A stretch of 40,449 nucleotides of DNA from positions 1 through 40,449 of the forward strand of contig JANQFY010000331.1 of NCBI GenBank assembly GCA_028277585.1, given 5' to 3'. Source of the stretch: Sedimentisphaerales bacterium (GTDB lineage: Bacteria; Planctomycetota; Phycisphaerae; Sedimentisphaerales; Anaerobacaceae). A program made the position numbers and the translations under genes. The notes beneath the pieces are model-generated. The model saw only the letters and a list, made by a program, of their open reading frames with translations. It was not told the origin of the DNA and did no database searches. Below are positions 1 through 8,136 of the stretch, piece after piece; position 1 is the stretch's first letter, and the number at the start of each line of letters is the position of its first letter.

Positions 1-1559
1 GCAGGTGGGGGCCTTTGTGTTCGCACGTGACAAGATCCGCAGCGCCGTCGCCGTCCAGATCGCCCGTATCGAGGTTGTTCATGGAGTACTGACGAATCAG
101 CAGGTGGCGCTTGAAGGGCGCCTTGGGGCCGGCTGAGGTTGACTCAAACCACCAAAGGTGCGCATCGGGCTCCTTCCCCGGCCAGCGTTCCTCCGAGACG
201 GCGATATCCGTACGCCCATCGCAGTTGAAATCGGCCGCGACGACACGATCCACCGCACCGAGCGTGTGACCGATCTCGTGACGGGTCCAGTCGCCGCGCC
301 ATGTGCCGGGATTCTCCCACCAACCCACGTGCGTCGGATGCTCGTCACCAGGGGGGCCATCGCCGCCGGCCAGGTCGAGGTCCCCGTCCCCGTCCAAATC
401 GATTGCGGCGAATCCTTCATCCGTGCCCCGCGCCACGACGCGTAGGAACGACCATGGCGTTCGGGCCGGGTTCGCAGGGATCGGGGCGGCGTAGATACCG
501 TCGGCGGCCGCCAACAGGATCTCAGGCCGACCGTCCCCGTCGAGGTCGGCTTTGCCATAGCCCTGGCCATTGACATGTCCCGTCCTAGGGAGCGAACCGA
601 TCTTCGTCCGCCGCCAGTGGTCCAGCGTTTTGTCTTCCGCTTCGTACCAGAACACGTCCGGCAGAGCGGTGGCGATCACATCGGCATGGGCGTCACGATC
701 CACGTCGAGCACCAGCATGCCGTCGACGTTGGCTCCCAGATCCACGCGCGACCATGGGCCCGCCAGCGCCGCCTGGATTGCGATAGACGTATCGGCCGGA
801 AACGAGATCGAGATCGCCGTCGCCGTCCATGTCACCGGCATCCAGACCGAAGTAACGCAGCCAGTCGGGTGGGTCGAAGTCGCCCCATTTGGCCCGTTTG
901 TCGTCGGCGTGGATGTAACGCCAGGATTCACGCCGGGCCAGGTGGTGCTTCCAGCCGGAGAAGGACGCTCCCTGGGAGACACCGACGATGCTGACCCGCA
1001 CGGTCAGCGGCAGGAAGTCCTTCGCCTGGTCCCAACTGGATTTGCTGGCCGGTATCCAATCGCTCATGTTGCGCTTGTCGGCGCTCCAGAGGACGAGCCC
1101 GAGCTTCTCGAAATCCCGGACGCGGGCGAAATCGACGCCCTGGCCATTGAGGCACCACCAGTCGGCCGGCGTAGAGGATTGCGTGAAGACTCCCTTGCCG
1201 GCGATGAGCGTCTGGCGGGCGCAGGTCTCGCGCCAGTGCTCCCACTTGCCCTCCTCACGCGCCACGTCGGCCCAGATGCAGACGCTGAGCTGAAACGGCT
1301 TGTTCGAAGGGTAGTCGAGTACCTCATATCGGATATGCCATTGGCCCTGGTAAAGGTCGATGGGTTTCAGCCAGTTCATGCCGGCCGCCGGGGCGGGGCC
1401 GAAATAGGCGAATCCATGGTCGTCCTCCGTCGTGGTGAACGTCCCATCGTACAGCAGCACCTCGGCAGCCTGGGCGGATCGACCCACGACGAAAAGAGAC
1501 AGGACGAAGCACAGCAACCACCTTCGGACCACAGGGGGACAAGAGATCGATTTCATCAT
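1..1559 (-). CDS. Secreted FG-GAP/VCBS-repeat protein, frameshifted and cut by the window edge
   Basis: The protein starts at 1559 with a signal peptide (MMKSIS..., hydrophobic core, cleavage near AQA-AE), followed by about 200 residues that look like a beta-rich domain I do not recognise. FG-GAP repeats follow, with calcium-loop motifs such as DMDGDGDLDLV, DLDGDGRPEIL, DLDGDGDLDLA, DFNCDGRTDIA and DLDGDGAADLV. The first repeat is read in the starting frame. Near 765-775 the coding frame must shift by one base in a GGCGGCGCTGGCGGG stretch, and the remaining repeats stay open in the new frame to base 1. The original frame runs on in nonsense only to 693. Deleting one G restores YRNPGALAGPW. 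This is either a sequencing/assembly indel or a young pseudogene. FG-GAP repeats form beta-propellers typical of exported binding or lyase-associated proteins; the exact role is unknown. It lies 39 bases after the FIST gene and probably shares its transcript. Confidence 0.8.
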
Positions 1560-1598
1560 ACACTCCGCACTTCGCTTCTTCGCTAGCCGCGTTGTTTG

Positions 1599-2636
1599 CT
1601 AGCGGCTGAGGATCGTGAACATGACATGCCAGCCGACGCCGCTGCTCAGCGCGTCGGAAGTCTGTTCCGCCGTGTCGGCCGGGCCGATCTCCCCGGCGCA
1701 GTAGGCCCCGAACAGGGGGACATTGGTCCCGATGACGGCCTGGATGGCGTCCAGTTCGTCGGCGATATTGTCCAGTTTGCCCTTGCGGCCGGCGCAGTTG
1801 AACGCCAGGACGGAGAATGGCTTGGTGGCGACATCTCCCATTGCCTCGCTCGCCCCTTCGGCCGCTGAGGAGATGACCTTCGCATTCTCCTTCGCCTGTC
1901 GACCTGCGAGCGAGACCTCAAAGTCGCCCGAGAGCAGCAGGGCGATGGCGCTGTCGGTGTAGACGCGTCCCTGGAAGTAGACAAACGTCTGCCCCGCGTT
2001 CTTGTTGGCCGAGCCGCCCGTGATGGGGAACTCGGCGCCCACGACCTTCTGCGCGCCGGCGACGAGGAACTGGTTCTTGGGAGAATGCGCGTCGGCCATG
2101 AGAATCAGGAGCTTGCCCTTGTCGTTCTGGGTGACGGTGGTCGCCAGTTCAACGCCGGCGCCGCCTAGTCGCTTGGCCAGTTGGGCCTCGTCGTTCTCCA
2201 TCGTCAGGCCCGTGATTCCGAGCTCGGGTCGCAGCGCTGCGGCTGTCGCGATCCCATCGCCTGCAATGCCCAGGAGACAGACGGAGACATCGTCCAGACA
2301 ACCCTGCTGGTCGAACGAGCCGTAAGTGGAGAAGCCAAAGACGATGTCCTTGTCAAAGACCGAGCAGACGCCCTTGACCAATCTCTCCTTCTCGGCGCGG
2401 CCCTCAAAGCACTCGGTCAGGACGACGGTGTGGGGCGCTGCGTCGCCCATTCTCTGCTGCAGGGCCTTCGCTGCGCTTTGGCCCGCTGCAAAAGGATCAG
2501 TGTCCTGAGCCGAGGCGGTGCGCATCACAATGGGCCCGCCGGTGGCGGCGCCGGAAGAAACATAGGTTTCGCGCACGGCGCAGCCGGAGGCCAGGAGCAG
2601 AGACATCAGAACCAGTAGTACAACTGAGGTCTTCAT
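1599..2636 (-). CDS. FIST-domain lipoprotein
   Basis: The protein is 345 residues. The start at 2636 is chosen because GGGAG lies 9 bases upstream and because it gives a clean lipoprotein signal with lipobox LASGC (Cys19); a longer in-frame start at 2705 has no such support and would run into the preceding gene. The mature part resembles a FIST_N plus FIST_C protein: a segment beginning around PHTVVLTECFEG, a GFSTYGSF turn, the stretch LLILMADAHS, and near the C-terminus LAFNCAGRK followed by VPLFGAYCAGEIG. FIST domains are sensory modules thought to bind small ligands such as amino acids and are usually cytoplasmic parts of signalling proteins, so a lipoprotein version is unusual. It sits between a CBM9-like secreted protein (41 bases upstream) and an FG-GAP protein (39 bases downstream). 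Confidence 0.8.
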   Translation of the reverse strand: MKTSVVLLVLMSLLLASGCAVRETYVSSGAATGGPIVMRTASAQDTDPFAAGQSAAKALQQRMGDAAPHTVVLTECFEGRAEKERLVKGVCSVFDKDIVFGFSTYGSFDQQGCLDDVSVCLLGIAGDGIATAAALRPELGITGLTMENDEAQLAKRLGGAGVELATTVTQNDKGKLLILMADAHSPKNQFLVAGAQKVVGAEFPITGGSANKNAGQTFVYFQGRVYTDSAIALLLSGDFEVSLAGRQAKENAKVISSAAEGASEAMGDVATKPFSVLAFNCAGRKGKLDNIADELDAIQAVIGTNVPLFGAYCAGEIGPADTAEQTSDALSSGVGWHVMFTILSR

Positions 2637-2677
2637 CAGATCAGTCTCCCACAAACACAACGATTCGGTCTTTTTTC

Positions 2678-3739
2678 TCAATGCTTGGACGAGCACAACC
2701 CCCATTCGCTCTTGCTATCGTACGGTGGATCGTCCGTCCACGATGTCTGTCCCCAGGCGCACCAGGCCAGCGGATTCCGCTGGTCGGGCCAGAGCCCGGC
2801 CGCCTTGCCCCAGTCGCGCCGACCCGTTCCATCCGGATCGTGGACCACCAGAGACAGACGGATCTCCCTACCCACGTCGGGCCGAATACCGGACAGTCCG
2901 GCGAAGGGGATGGTGCATTCGTAGTGTGTTATCTTGCCGCGCCGCTTGACCACCACCCGCGCTCCATCGAGTTCAGTTAGATCGGCGACGGTTCTCTGTT
3001 GCGCTGCAATCGACAGTGCGTCCCCCGTACTGATCAGCGTGAAGCATTTGGCCTTGGCGAAGGGGCCGCTCGCGCCGACCAGAAGGAACTCGTGACGCTG
3101 AGCCGGGGCGGTCGCTACGTCCGGCGTCACGGCCGTGCGCGGCGCGATGGCGACCTGAACGGCGTCCACTACCACGGCGCCTTTCTTGTAGGCTCGCAAC
3201 TTGTCTTCCTCAACCTGGACGTACAGGTAGAAGTTCCGCTTGTCCCAGTACGTGCTGACGACCGTGTCCTTTCCGTCTGTCGTGAAGGTCAGGGGAATCG
3301 CGTCGGACCAGTCCTTGAACTTGCCATCGATTTTCGGTTTGGAGTATGGCGCGCTGGCGCAGACGATCGTCTGGCGATGCAAGGTAGTATTCGCGCCGCA
3401 CGTCACGGCGACCTCGACGGGATAGCGATTCGCCGCCAGGTCGGTCGCCTTCTCGATGGTGAACGGCAAGCGCTCGGTCTGCCCTGGCGCGATGGTTAAG
3501 GTACGCTGATTTGGCGTCCATCTCCACCCAGTCGGGAACTTGGGCTGAGCTGTCACCTGCTGGGTCGCATCCCCTGAGTTGCGAATCAGGATGTGCGTCA
3601 AGGGGCCCGTCGAGGGGGGGACGGTGAAGTTCTCGACTCGCACGGCGATTCGACTTGGCGAGGCGGCCGCGTGGTCGGCAGGGCTCAGCATGCCGGTGAC
3701 GCAGACCAGAAGAAGCAGTTGGCGGAAACGATGTGCCAT
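2678..3739 (-). CDS. Secreted protein with Ig-like and CBM9/DOMON-like sugar-binding domain
   Basis: The protein is 353 residues. ATG at 3739 is preferred over 3745 or 3763 because AGGAAGG is then 7 bases away. A signal peptide ends near HAAA-SPS. Residues of about 30-120 look like an Ig-type NEW3-like beta domain (FTVPPSTGPLTHILIRNSGD, TIAPGQTERLPF). From about 135 the pattern KIDGKFKDWSDA, then FYLYVQVEED, then YECTIPFAGL and RLSLVVHDPDG is the usual CBM9/DOMON-like layout found in exported carbohydrate-binding proteins. No catalytic motif is visible, so a binding role is inferred. It is co-directional with the upstream GDSL hydrolase and the downstream FIST lipoprotein. Confidence 0.72.
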   Translation of the reverse strand: MAHRFRQLLLLVCVTGMLSPADHAAASPSRIAVRVENFTVPPSTGPLTHILIRNSGDATQQVTAQPKFPTGWRWTPNQRTLTIAPGQTERLPFTIEKATDLAANRYPVEVAVTCGANTTLHRQTIVCASAPYSKPKIDGKFKDWSDAIPLTFTTDGKDTVVSTYWDKRNFYLYVQVEEDKLRAYKKGAVVVDAVQVAIAPRTAVTPDVATAPAQRHEFLLVGASGPFAKAKCFTLISTGDALSIAAQQRTVADLTELDGARVVVKRRGKITHYECTIPFAGLSGIRPDVGREIRLSLVVHDPDGTGRRDWGKAAGLWPDQRNPLAWCAWGQTSWTDDPPYDSKSEWGLCSSKH

Positions 3740-3862
3740 GCTCATGCCTTCCTTGCTGAACAATCCATCGTCATTCGTCCGCGACGCTCGAACGATCGCG
3801 GTTCATGATAGCACGATCTTGATCGGTCCGCCAACAGGAACCTTTGCTCGCTCTCTCATACC

Positions 3863-4645
3863 CTATGCGTTCGAAACTGCGGCCAGCCAGGCTTGGGCCA
3901 TTAGCTGGGCGCCGGCCATGGTTGGGTGAACGCCGTCGGCGGCCCAGTGGGCCGGGGGCGTGTCCTGGATGGCCTTGTCGAAGACCGTTTGGAACGGGAC
4001 GAAGACAGCGTTGAAAGCCTTGGCTACGTTCTTGGCCGCGGTGCGGTAGCTGTCGAATTCGGGAAACCACGTGTCGTTGACGGCACCGCAGCGCAGCACG
4101 AAGGGTTCACAGACGATCAGCTTCACCTCGGGCAACTCGCGGCGCGTGCGTTCGAGCAGGGCGCGGTAGTCCCTTTCGTAGATCTCGACGGTGCCGTCGT
4201 AGCGGCCGCCCAGCTTGTGCCAGATGTCGTTGACGCCGATCAGGATGCTGACGACATCAGGCTTCAAGGCGAGACAGTCCTTGTCCCACCGGTCAGCCAG
4301 CTGAAAGACCTTGTTTCCGCTGTTGCCCCGATTGTAGATCTTCAGCTCGGTGTCACGCTGCTCGGCGAGCAGTTGCGCCGCGGCCAGTAAGGCGTAGCCG
4401 CGCCCCATGGCCCGGGCGTCGTTGGCGTTGTCCTGGCGTTTCCTGTCGCGACCGGAGTCGGTGATCGAATCGCCCTGGAGCAGAATGACGCTGCCCGGCT
4501 CGATCATCGGACAGGGCGTTCCCTTGGAGGCGTGCTTCATCGCATCGGCGCAGCCGGCAGAGGCCAGCAAGGTGGTCGCAGCGGCGGCTCCCGCAAGGAA
4601 GTGACGCCGTGTCGTGGGATGGGTCGTAGAAGCAGGGTCCATCAT
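3863..4645 (-). CDS. Tat-exported SGNH/GDSL hydrolase
   Basis: The protein is 260 residues, starting at 4645 with AGGAG 7 bases upstream (a second ATG follows directly). The N-terminus carries a twin-arginine motif RRHFLAG and a hydrophobic stretch ending in SAGC, so export by Tat is expected, possibly with lipidation. The SGNH blocks are present: LLQGDSITDSG with the nucleophilic Ser, a Gly/Asn block at NRGNSGNK, GVNDIWH, and the C-terminal DGVHPT holding the Asp-His pair. The family removes acyl groups from polysaccharides or other esters; in this neighbourhood of sugar-binding secreted proteins, carbohydrate deacetylation is the likeliest role but is inference. It follows the ABC-F gene by 42 bases. 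Confidence 0.88.
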   Translation of the reverse strand: MMDPASTTHPTTRRHFLAGAAAATTLLASAGCADAMKHASKGTPCPMIEPGSVILLQGDSITDSGRDRKRQDNANDARAMGRGYALLAAAQLLAEQRDTELKIYNRGNSGNKVFQLADRWDKDCLALKPDVVSILIGVNDIWHKLGGRYDGTVEIYERDYRALLERTRRELPEVKLIVCEPFVLRCGAVNDTWFPEFDSYRTAAKNVAKAFNAVFVPFQTVFDKAIQDTPPAHWAADGVHPTMAGAQLMAQAWLAAVSNA

Positions 4646-4687
4646 GTCCGGTCTCCTCAGAGTTCCTGGGCTGTTCTAGCGCCGTGG

Positions 4688-6646
4688 CTATCCGTCGCGC
4701 CGTTCGTAGGCGCGGTAGAGCAGGTCGAGCTCGGCGGTCTTGGCGTCGTAGTCGCGCTGTAGCGCGGCGATTTTCTGTGGGTCCTTGTAGACCGCCTCCT
4801 CGCCGAAGCGTTCCTTCAACTCAGTGATTTCGTGCTCCAGCTCGGTGATCATCTCTTCGATCTGCTCGACAGAGTACTTATTGAAGCGCCGCAGTTCCTC
4901 GGGGGTCTTCGCGCGGGGCTTGTCCTTGTCGCCATTGCCCGAGCGGCGTTTCTGGGTCGCGCTCTTGCTCGCCTGCTGGGCCCGCTGTCTCTCTTCCATT
5001 CGCTGGCGGATCAGGGCGGCGTACACGGAGTAGGCGGGTGTCCCTCCGACAAACTCATTGCAGCCCAGACACCGCTCGCCCAATTCGTCGGCGCCGATGA
5101 CGAGCAGCTTGTCGGCGATGCGATCGAGGAAGTAGCGGTCGTGACTGACGGCGATGATCGTGCCGGTGTAGTCCTTGAGCGCCGCTTCGAGTCTTTCGCG
5201 GCTGGCGATGTCCAGATGGTTGGTTGGTTCGTCCATGACCAGCACATCGGGCTCGGCCAGGACGAGTTTGCAGAGCATCAGGCGGTTGCGCTGCCCGCCG
5301 CTCAGGTCGCCGCACTGCTTGAAGACATCGTCGCCCGAGAAAAGAAACGCGCCCAGGCGATCGCGAACCTTCTCGGCCGCCAGATCGGGGCGAACCTGTC
5401 GCGCTTCGTCCAGAACGGTTCGCGTTGAATCGAGCACATCGCCATGCTGATCGAGATAGCCCACGCGGAGGCTGTTTCCCGTGTGGATTCGCCCGGCCGA
5501 CGGCTCCATCTGGCCCAACGCCAGCTTCAAGAGCGTGCTCTTTCCCGTCCCGTTGGGTCCGGTGATGCCCAGCCGCTCGCCATGCAGGATGTCAAAGGTC
5601 AGGTTCTCGAACAGCGTCAACTCATCGAAGGATTTGGCGAGCCCCTCGCAGCGCACCACCAGATCGCTCGTACGCTCGGTTTTGCGAAATGAGAAGTTGA
5701 TCGTTTTGTCGTCGGTGGGCTTCTCGAGGAAGTCGGGGTTCTCCTTGAGCAACCGGTTCAGGCGGGTCTTGCGACCTCGGGCAGTGCCGCGCATGCCTTC
5801 CTGGTCTTTGTTCCGCGCGATGAAATCCAGTGTCTTCTCAACCATCTCTGCCCGCTTGGTGTGTTCCCGCTCCTGCTGGAGGCGGACGACCTCGCGGCTC
5901 TGGACGTAGTTCTGGTAGTTGCCGTTCCAGACCTGGGCCCGGCGCCGCTCGACCTCGACAATCTTGCAGGCGACCTTGTCCAGGAGATACCGGTCATGGC
6001 TGATGATTACCGCCGCGCCGTGATAGTTTCCCAGGAAGCGTTCGAGCCATTCGGTGGCCCGCAGGTCGAGATGGTTGGTGGGCTCGTCGAGCAGCAGCAG
6101 GTCAGTCTCCAGCATGAGGACCTGGGCGAGGCCCAGCCGCGAGAGCTGCCCTCCGCTGAGAGCGGACGTCTTGACGTGATGCAGCTCCGGCTCGAATCCC
6201 ATCGCCGCCAGTGTTGCATTGATCCGGATCTCGTATTCGTACCCACCGGCGATTTCGAAATCATGGCACAGGCGGTCGTACTGCTTCATCTTCGCCTGGA
6301 GTTCCGATCCGGTCAGGCTCTCCATCTCGTGGGACGCGTTCTGAATGGCCTCCTGGAGTTTGAACAGGTGATCGACCCCGGCGTGCATCTCCTCCATGAC
6401 GGTGCACTCGCCACTGAAACTCGCCTCCTGAGGCAAGTACGCGATCCGCAATCCCTTCTGCGTGGTCACGCGCCCCATGTCCGGCTCGATCTGGCCCGTG
6501 ATGAGGTTGAGGATCGTGCTCTTGCCCGAGCCGTTGGCCCCGACCATGCCGACCTTCTCGCCGGCGTGGAGTTGCAGGCTCAATTGGTCCAGGACCACTT
6601 CCGGGCCGAAGGCTTTGTGGATGTCGTGCAGCGTTACAATGGCCAT
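4688..6646 (-). CDS. ABC-F family ATPase (Uup/YheS-like)
   Basis: The protein is 652 residues with two complete ABC cassettes in one chain and no membrane segment, which defines the ABC-F group of ribosome-associated translation factors. Cassette 1 has Walker A GANGSGKST near residue 37, signature LSGGQ and Walker B LLLLDEPTNHLD. Cassette 2 has GPNGTGKST, LSGGQ and LVMDEPTNHLD. The linker between them has the charged, Arg/Lys-rich ABC-F interdomain (EREHTKRAEMVEK, RGRKTRLNRLL). The last about 70 residues are a predicted coiled coil (VEQIEEMITELEHEITEL) like the C-terminal tails of Uup and YheS. Such proteins bind the ribosomal E site; which member this is cannot be told from sequence alone. 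A promoter and a hairpin-rich leader precede it. Confidence 0.93.
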   Translation of the reverse strand: MAIVTLHDIHKAFGPEVVLDQLSLQLHAGEKVGMVGANGSGKSTILNLITGQIEPDMGRVTTQKGLRIAYLPQEASFSGECTVMEEMHAGVDHLFKLQEAIQNASHEMESLTGSELQAKMKQYDRLCHDFEIAGGYEYEIRINATLAAMGFEPELHHVKTSALSGGQLSRLGLAQVLMLETDLLLLDEPTNHLDLRATEWLERFLGNYHGAAVIISHDRYLLDKVACKIVEVERRRAQVWNGNYQNYVQSREVVRLQQEREHTKRAEMVEKTLDFIARNKDQEGMRGTARGRKTRLNRLLKENPDFLEKPTDDKTINFSFRKTERTSDLVVRCEGLAKSFDELTLFENLTFDILHGERLGITGPNGTGKSTLLKLALGQMEPSAGRIHTGNSLRVGYLDQHGDVLDSTRTVLDEARQVRPDLAAEKVRDRLGAFLFSGDDVFKQCGDLSGGQRNRLMLCKLVLAEPDVLVMDEPTNHLDIASRERLEAALKDYTGTIIAVSHDRYFLDRIADKLLVIGADELGERCLGCNEFVGGTPAYSVYAALIRQRMEERQRAQQASKSATQKRRSGNGDKDKPRAKTPEELRRFNKYSVEQIEEMITELEHEITELKERFGEEAVYKDPQKIAALQRDYDAKTAELDLLYRAYERRDG

Positions 6647-6711
6647 GAACTACCAGTCTATAGAACCGACGCTCCGGCGATTTCGGGAACGACCCGCCCG
6701 CCGGAAAGATG

Positions 6712-6733
6712 TTCGCCCGTGCTCGTGGGCGAA
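6712..6733 (-). promoter_or_regulatory. Hairpin in the ABC-F leader
   Basis: A 7-bp inverted repeat (TTCGCCC and GGGCGAA with an 8-base loop) falls in the roughly 90-base untranslated leader of the ABC-F gene. A second possible stem (CCGGCG with CGCCGG) lies between it and the start codon. Many ABC-F genes are controlled by leader attenuation, so this could be regulatory, but no T-tract or leader peptide is visible. Confidence 0.3.
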
Positions 6734-6744
6734 ACGAGCCACGC

Positions 6745-6773
6745 ATGATACCCGTTGTGACGGCGAGATTCAA
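6745..6773 (-). promoter_or_regulatory. Sigma-70-type promoter for the ABC-F gene
   Basis: Read on the minus strand there is TTGAAT, a 17-base spacer, then TATCAT. The predicted transcription start is near 6738, giving an untranslated leader of about 90 bases before the ABC-F start at 6646. Confidence 0.55.
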
Positions 6774-6810
6774 GCGCGGCCCGTCCTGGAGGCGAACGGA
6801 GGGAGGGAGC

Positions 6811-7674
6811 CTATGACTGGTCTGTGCTTGCCCGAGCGGCCTCCCAGCCGATCAGGGCCTTCTTGCGGGCTGATCCCCAGCGGTACTGATGGAACTTTCC
6901 TGAGCCGGTGATGACCCGGTGGCACGGAATCAGATACGCGACGGGATTGATCGCGACGGCGTTCGCCACCGCCCGGAAGGCTTTGGGGCGCCCGATGTGG
7001 GAGGCGACGTCCTGGTAGCTTACGAGCCATCCGGCCGGGATGCTCACCAGTGCTTTCCAGACGCTGATCTGGAAGTTCGTGCCGCGGACGTAGAGGTGGA
7101 ATGGTTTGGCGTCCTTCTTCTCTGGGGGTTCGAAGAGACGCTCTACTATGGTCGTCGTGTGCTTGGGTCGCTCGGCAAAGGTTGCTCGGGGCCACGCCTG
7201 AAGAAGCGGGTCGAGCGCTGTAGCGCGATCCTCGCCGGCGATGAACGACAGATGGCAGATGCCTCGCTCAGTGGCGGCCAGCAGGCAGTCCCCGAAGGGC
7301 GTCGGATGGAATCCGTAGGTGATGTGCAGTCCGGCCGCCTGCTTCTTGAACTCGCCCGGCGTGACGGCTTCGAAGGTGACGAACAGATCGTGCAGGCGAC
7401 TGGGCCCGGAAAGACCCGCATCCCAGGCGGTGTCGAGCAGGTTCCGGGATTGGGCCAGCCGCTGTTTGGCGTAGTCGAGGGTCATGAACTGCAGGAATTG
7501 GATCGGGCTGATCCCCGCCCACCGTTTGAACAGGCGGTCGAAGTGAAACTTGCTCAGATGAACACTTCGCGCGATCTGCTCCAGGCTCGGCTGAGATCTG
7601 AAATTGGCCTCGATGAATCGAATCGCGCTCTCGATTCTCTGGTAGTCTTCAGATTGTTGTGCGTCGTTGCCCAT
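6811..7674 (-). CDS. AraC-type HTH / methylated-DNA-protein-cysteine methyltransferase fusion (Ada-like)
   Basis: The protein is 287 residues, starting at ATG 7674; an open frame extends further upstream but is low-complexity and unlike a protein. Residues of about 10-110 form an AraC-family helix-turn-helix pair (IARSVHLSKFHFDRLFKRWAG, SPIQFLQ). Residues of about 115-195 match the MGMT N-terminal ribonuclease-like fold, and 200-285 the DNA-binding catalytic domain (FQISVWKALVSIPAG, SYQDVASHIGRP). The alkyl-acceptor Cys is in IPCHRVI, followed by GKFHQYRWG. It transfers O6-alkyl groups from guanine to itself. Unlike E. coli Ada it lacks the N-terminal zinc domain that senses methylphosphotriesters, so a self-activating adaptive response is not supported. 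The ribosome site is weak (GGAG 13 bases away). Confidence 0.9.
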   Translation of the reverse strand: MGNDAQQSEDYQRIESAIRFIEANFRSQPSLEQIARSVHLSKFHFDRLFKRWAGISPIQFLQFMTLDYAKQRLAQSRNLLDTAWDAGLSGPSRLHDLFVTFEAVTPGEFKKQAAGLHITYGFHPTPFGDCLLAATERGICHLSFIAGEDRATALDPLLQAWPRATFAERPKHTTTIVERLFEPPEKKDAKPFHLYVRGTNFQISVWKALVSIPAGWLVSYQDVASHIGRPKAFRAVANAVAINPVAYLIPCHRVITGSGKFHQYRWGSARKKALIGWEAARASTDQS

Positions 7675-8136
7675 TGGCCTGCTGGTCTCCAAGTCATTTC
7701 GGTCAGTCTCTTTCTTAATGGGATTACGCGATGACGGCCACCCGAATCTTGCGGAAAACCAGCGTGATACTCGGGGCCCCTTCAACATCGGGTGTCGGGC
7801 CTTCATCGACGAGCGAAGGGGGTGCGCCCCGATAGAAGGAAGCGGCTTTGCCCCGATCAACAGAAAGATCAAGACGTCCCGAATCGACGTAGTATTCCAA
7901 ATGCGTGCACCGATGTTACGCCGTGAACAGCAAAGACCAGGGAAGGACGAGACCCGGGGGCGCGGCAACGATAACATGTCAAGCGGGTACATTTCTCTTC
8001 GCCTTTCTCTGGTCGGATTTCGAAGTTCGGGAAACGGATCGAACTAGTGAAGAGGGCAGATTCTGATGTAGAGAAGGCACCGTATGGCTGCACGCTGACG
8101 CCTACGGAATACCTTCAACTGAAAAGGAGTGAAACA
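7675..8136. other. Intergenic stretch between divergent genes
   Basis: These 462 bases separate the divergent methyltransferase and Spondin_N/CHRD genes. Open frames cross it on both strands but read as arginine- and serine-rich shadow peptides. I found no convincing promoter pair, hairpin terminator or RNA gene, although at least two promoters must lie here. Confidence 0.5.

Noticed and set aside
97-576. 159-residue minus-strand frame
   Set aside because: The adjacent minus frame reads as clean FG-GAP repeats through the same bases; this one is a shadow.
570-1586. 338-residue plus-strand frame
   Set aside because: It is the reverse of the FG-GAP protein's N-terminal half, whose minus-strand reading has a signal peptide and recognisable repeats.
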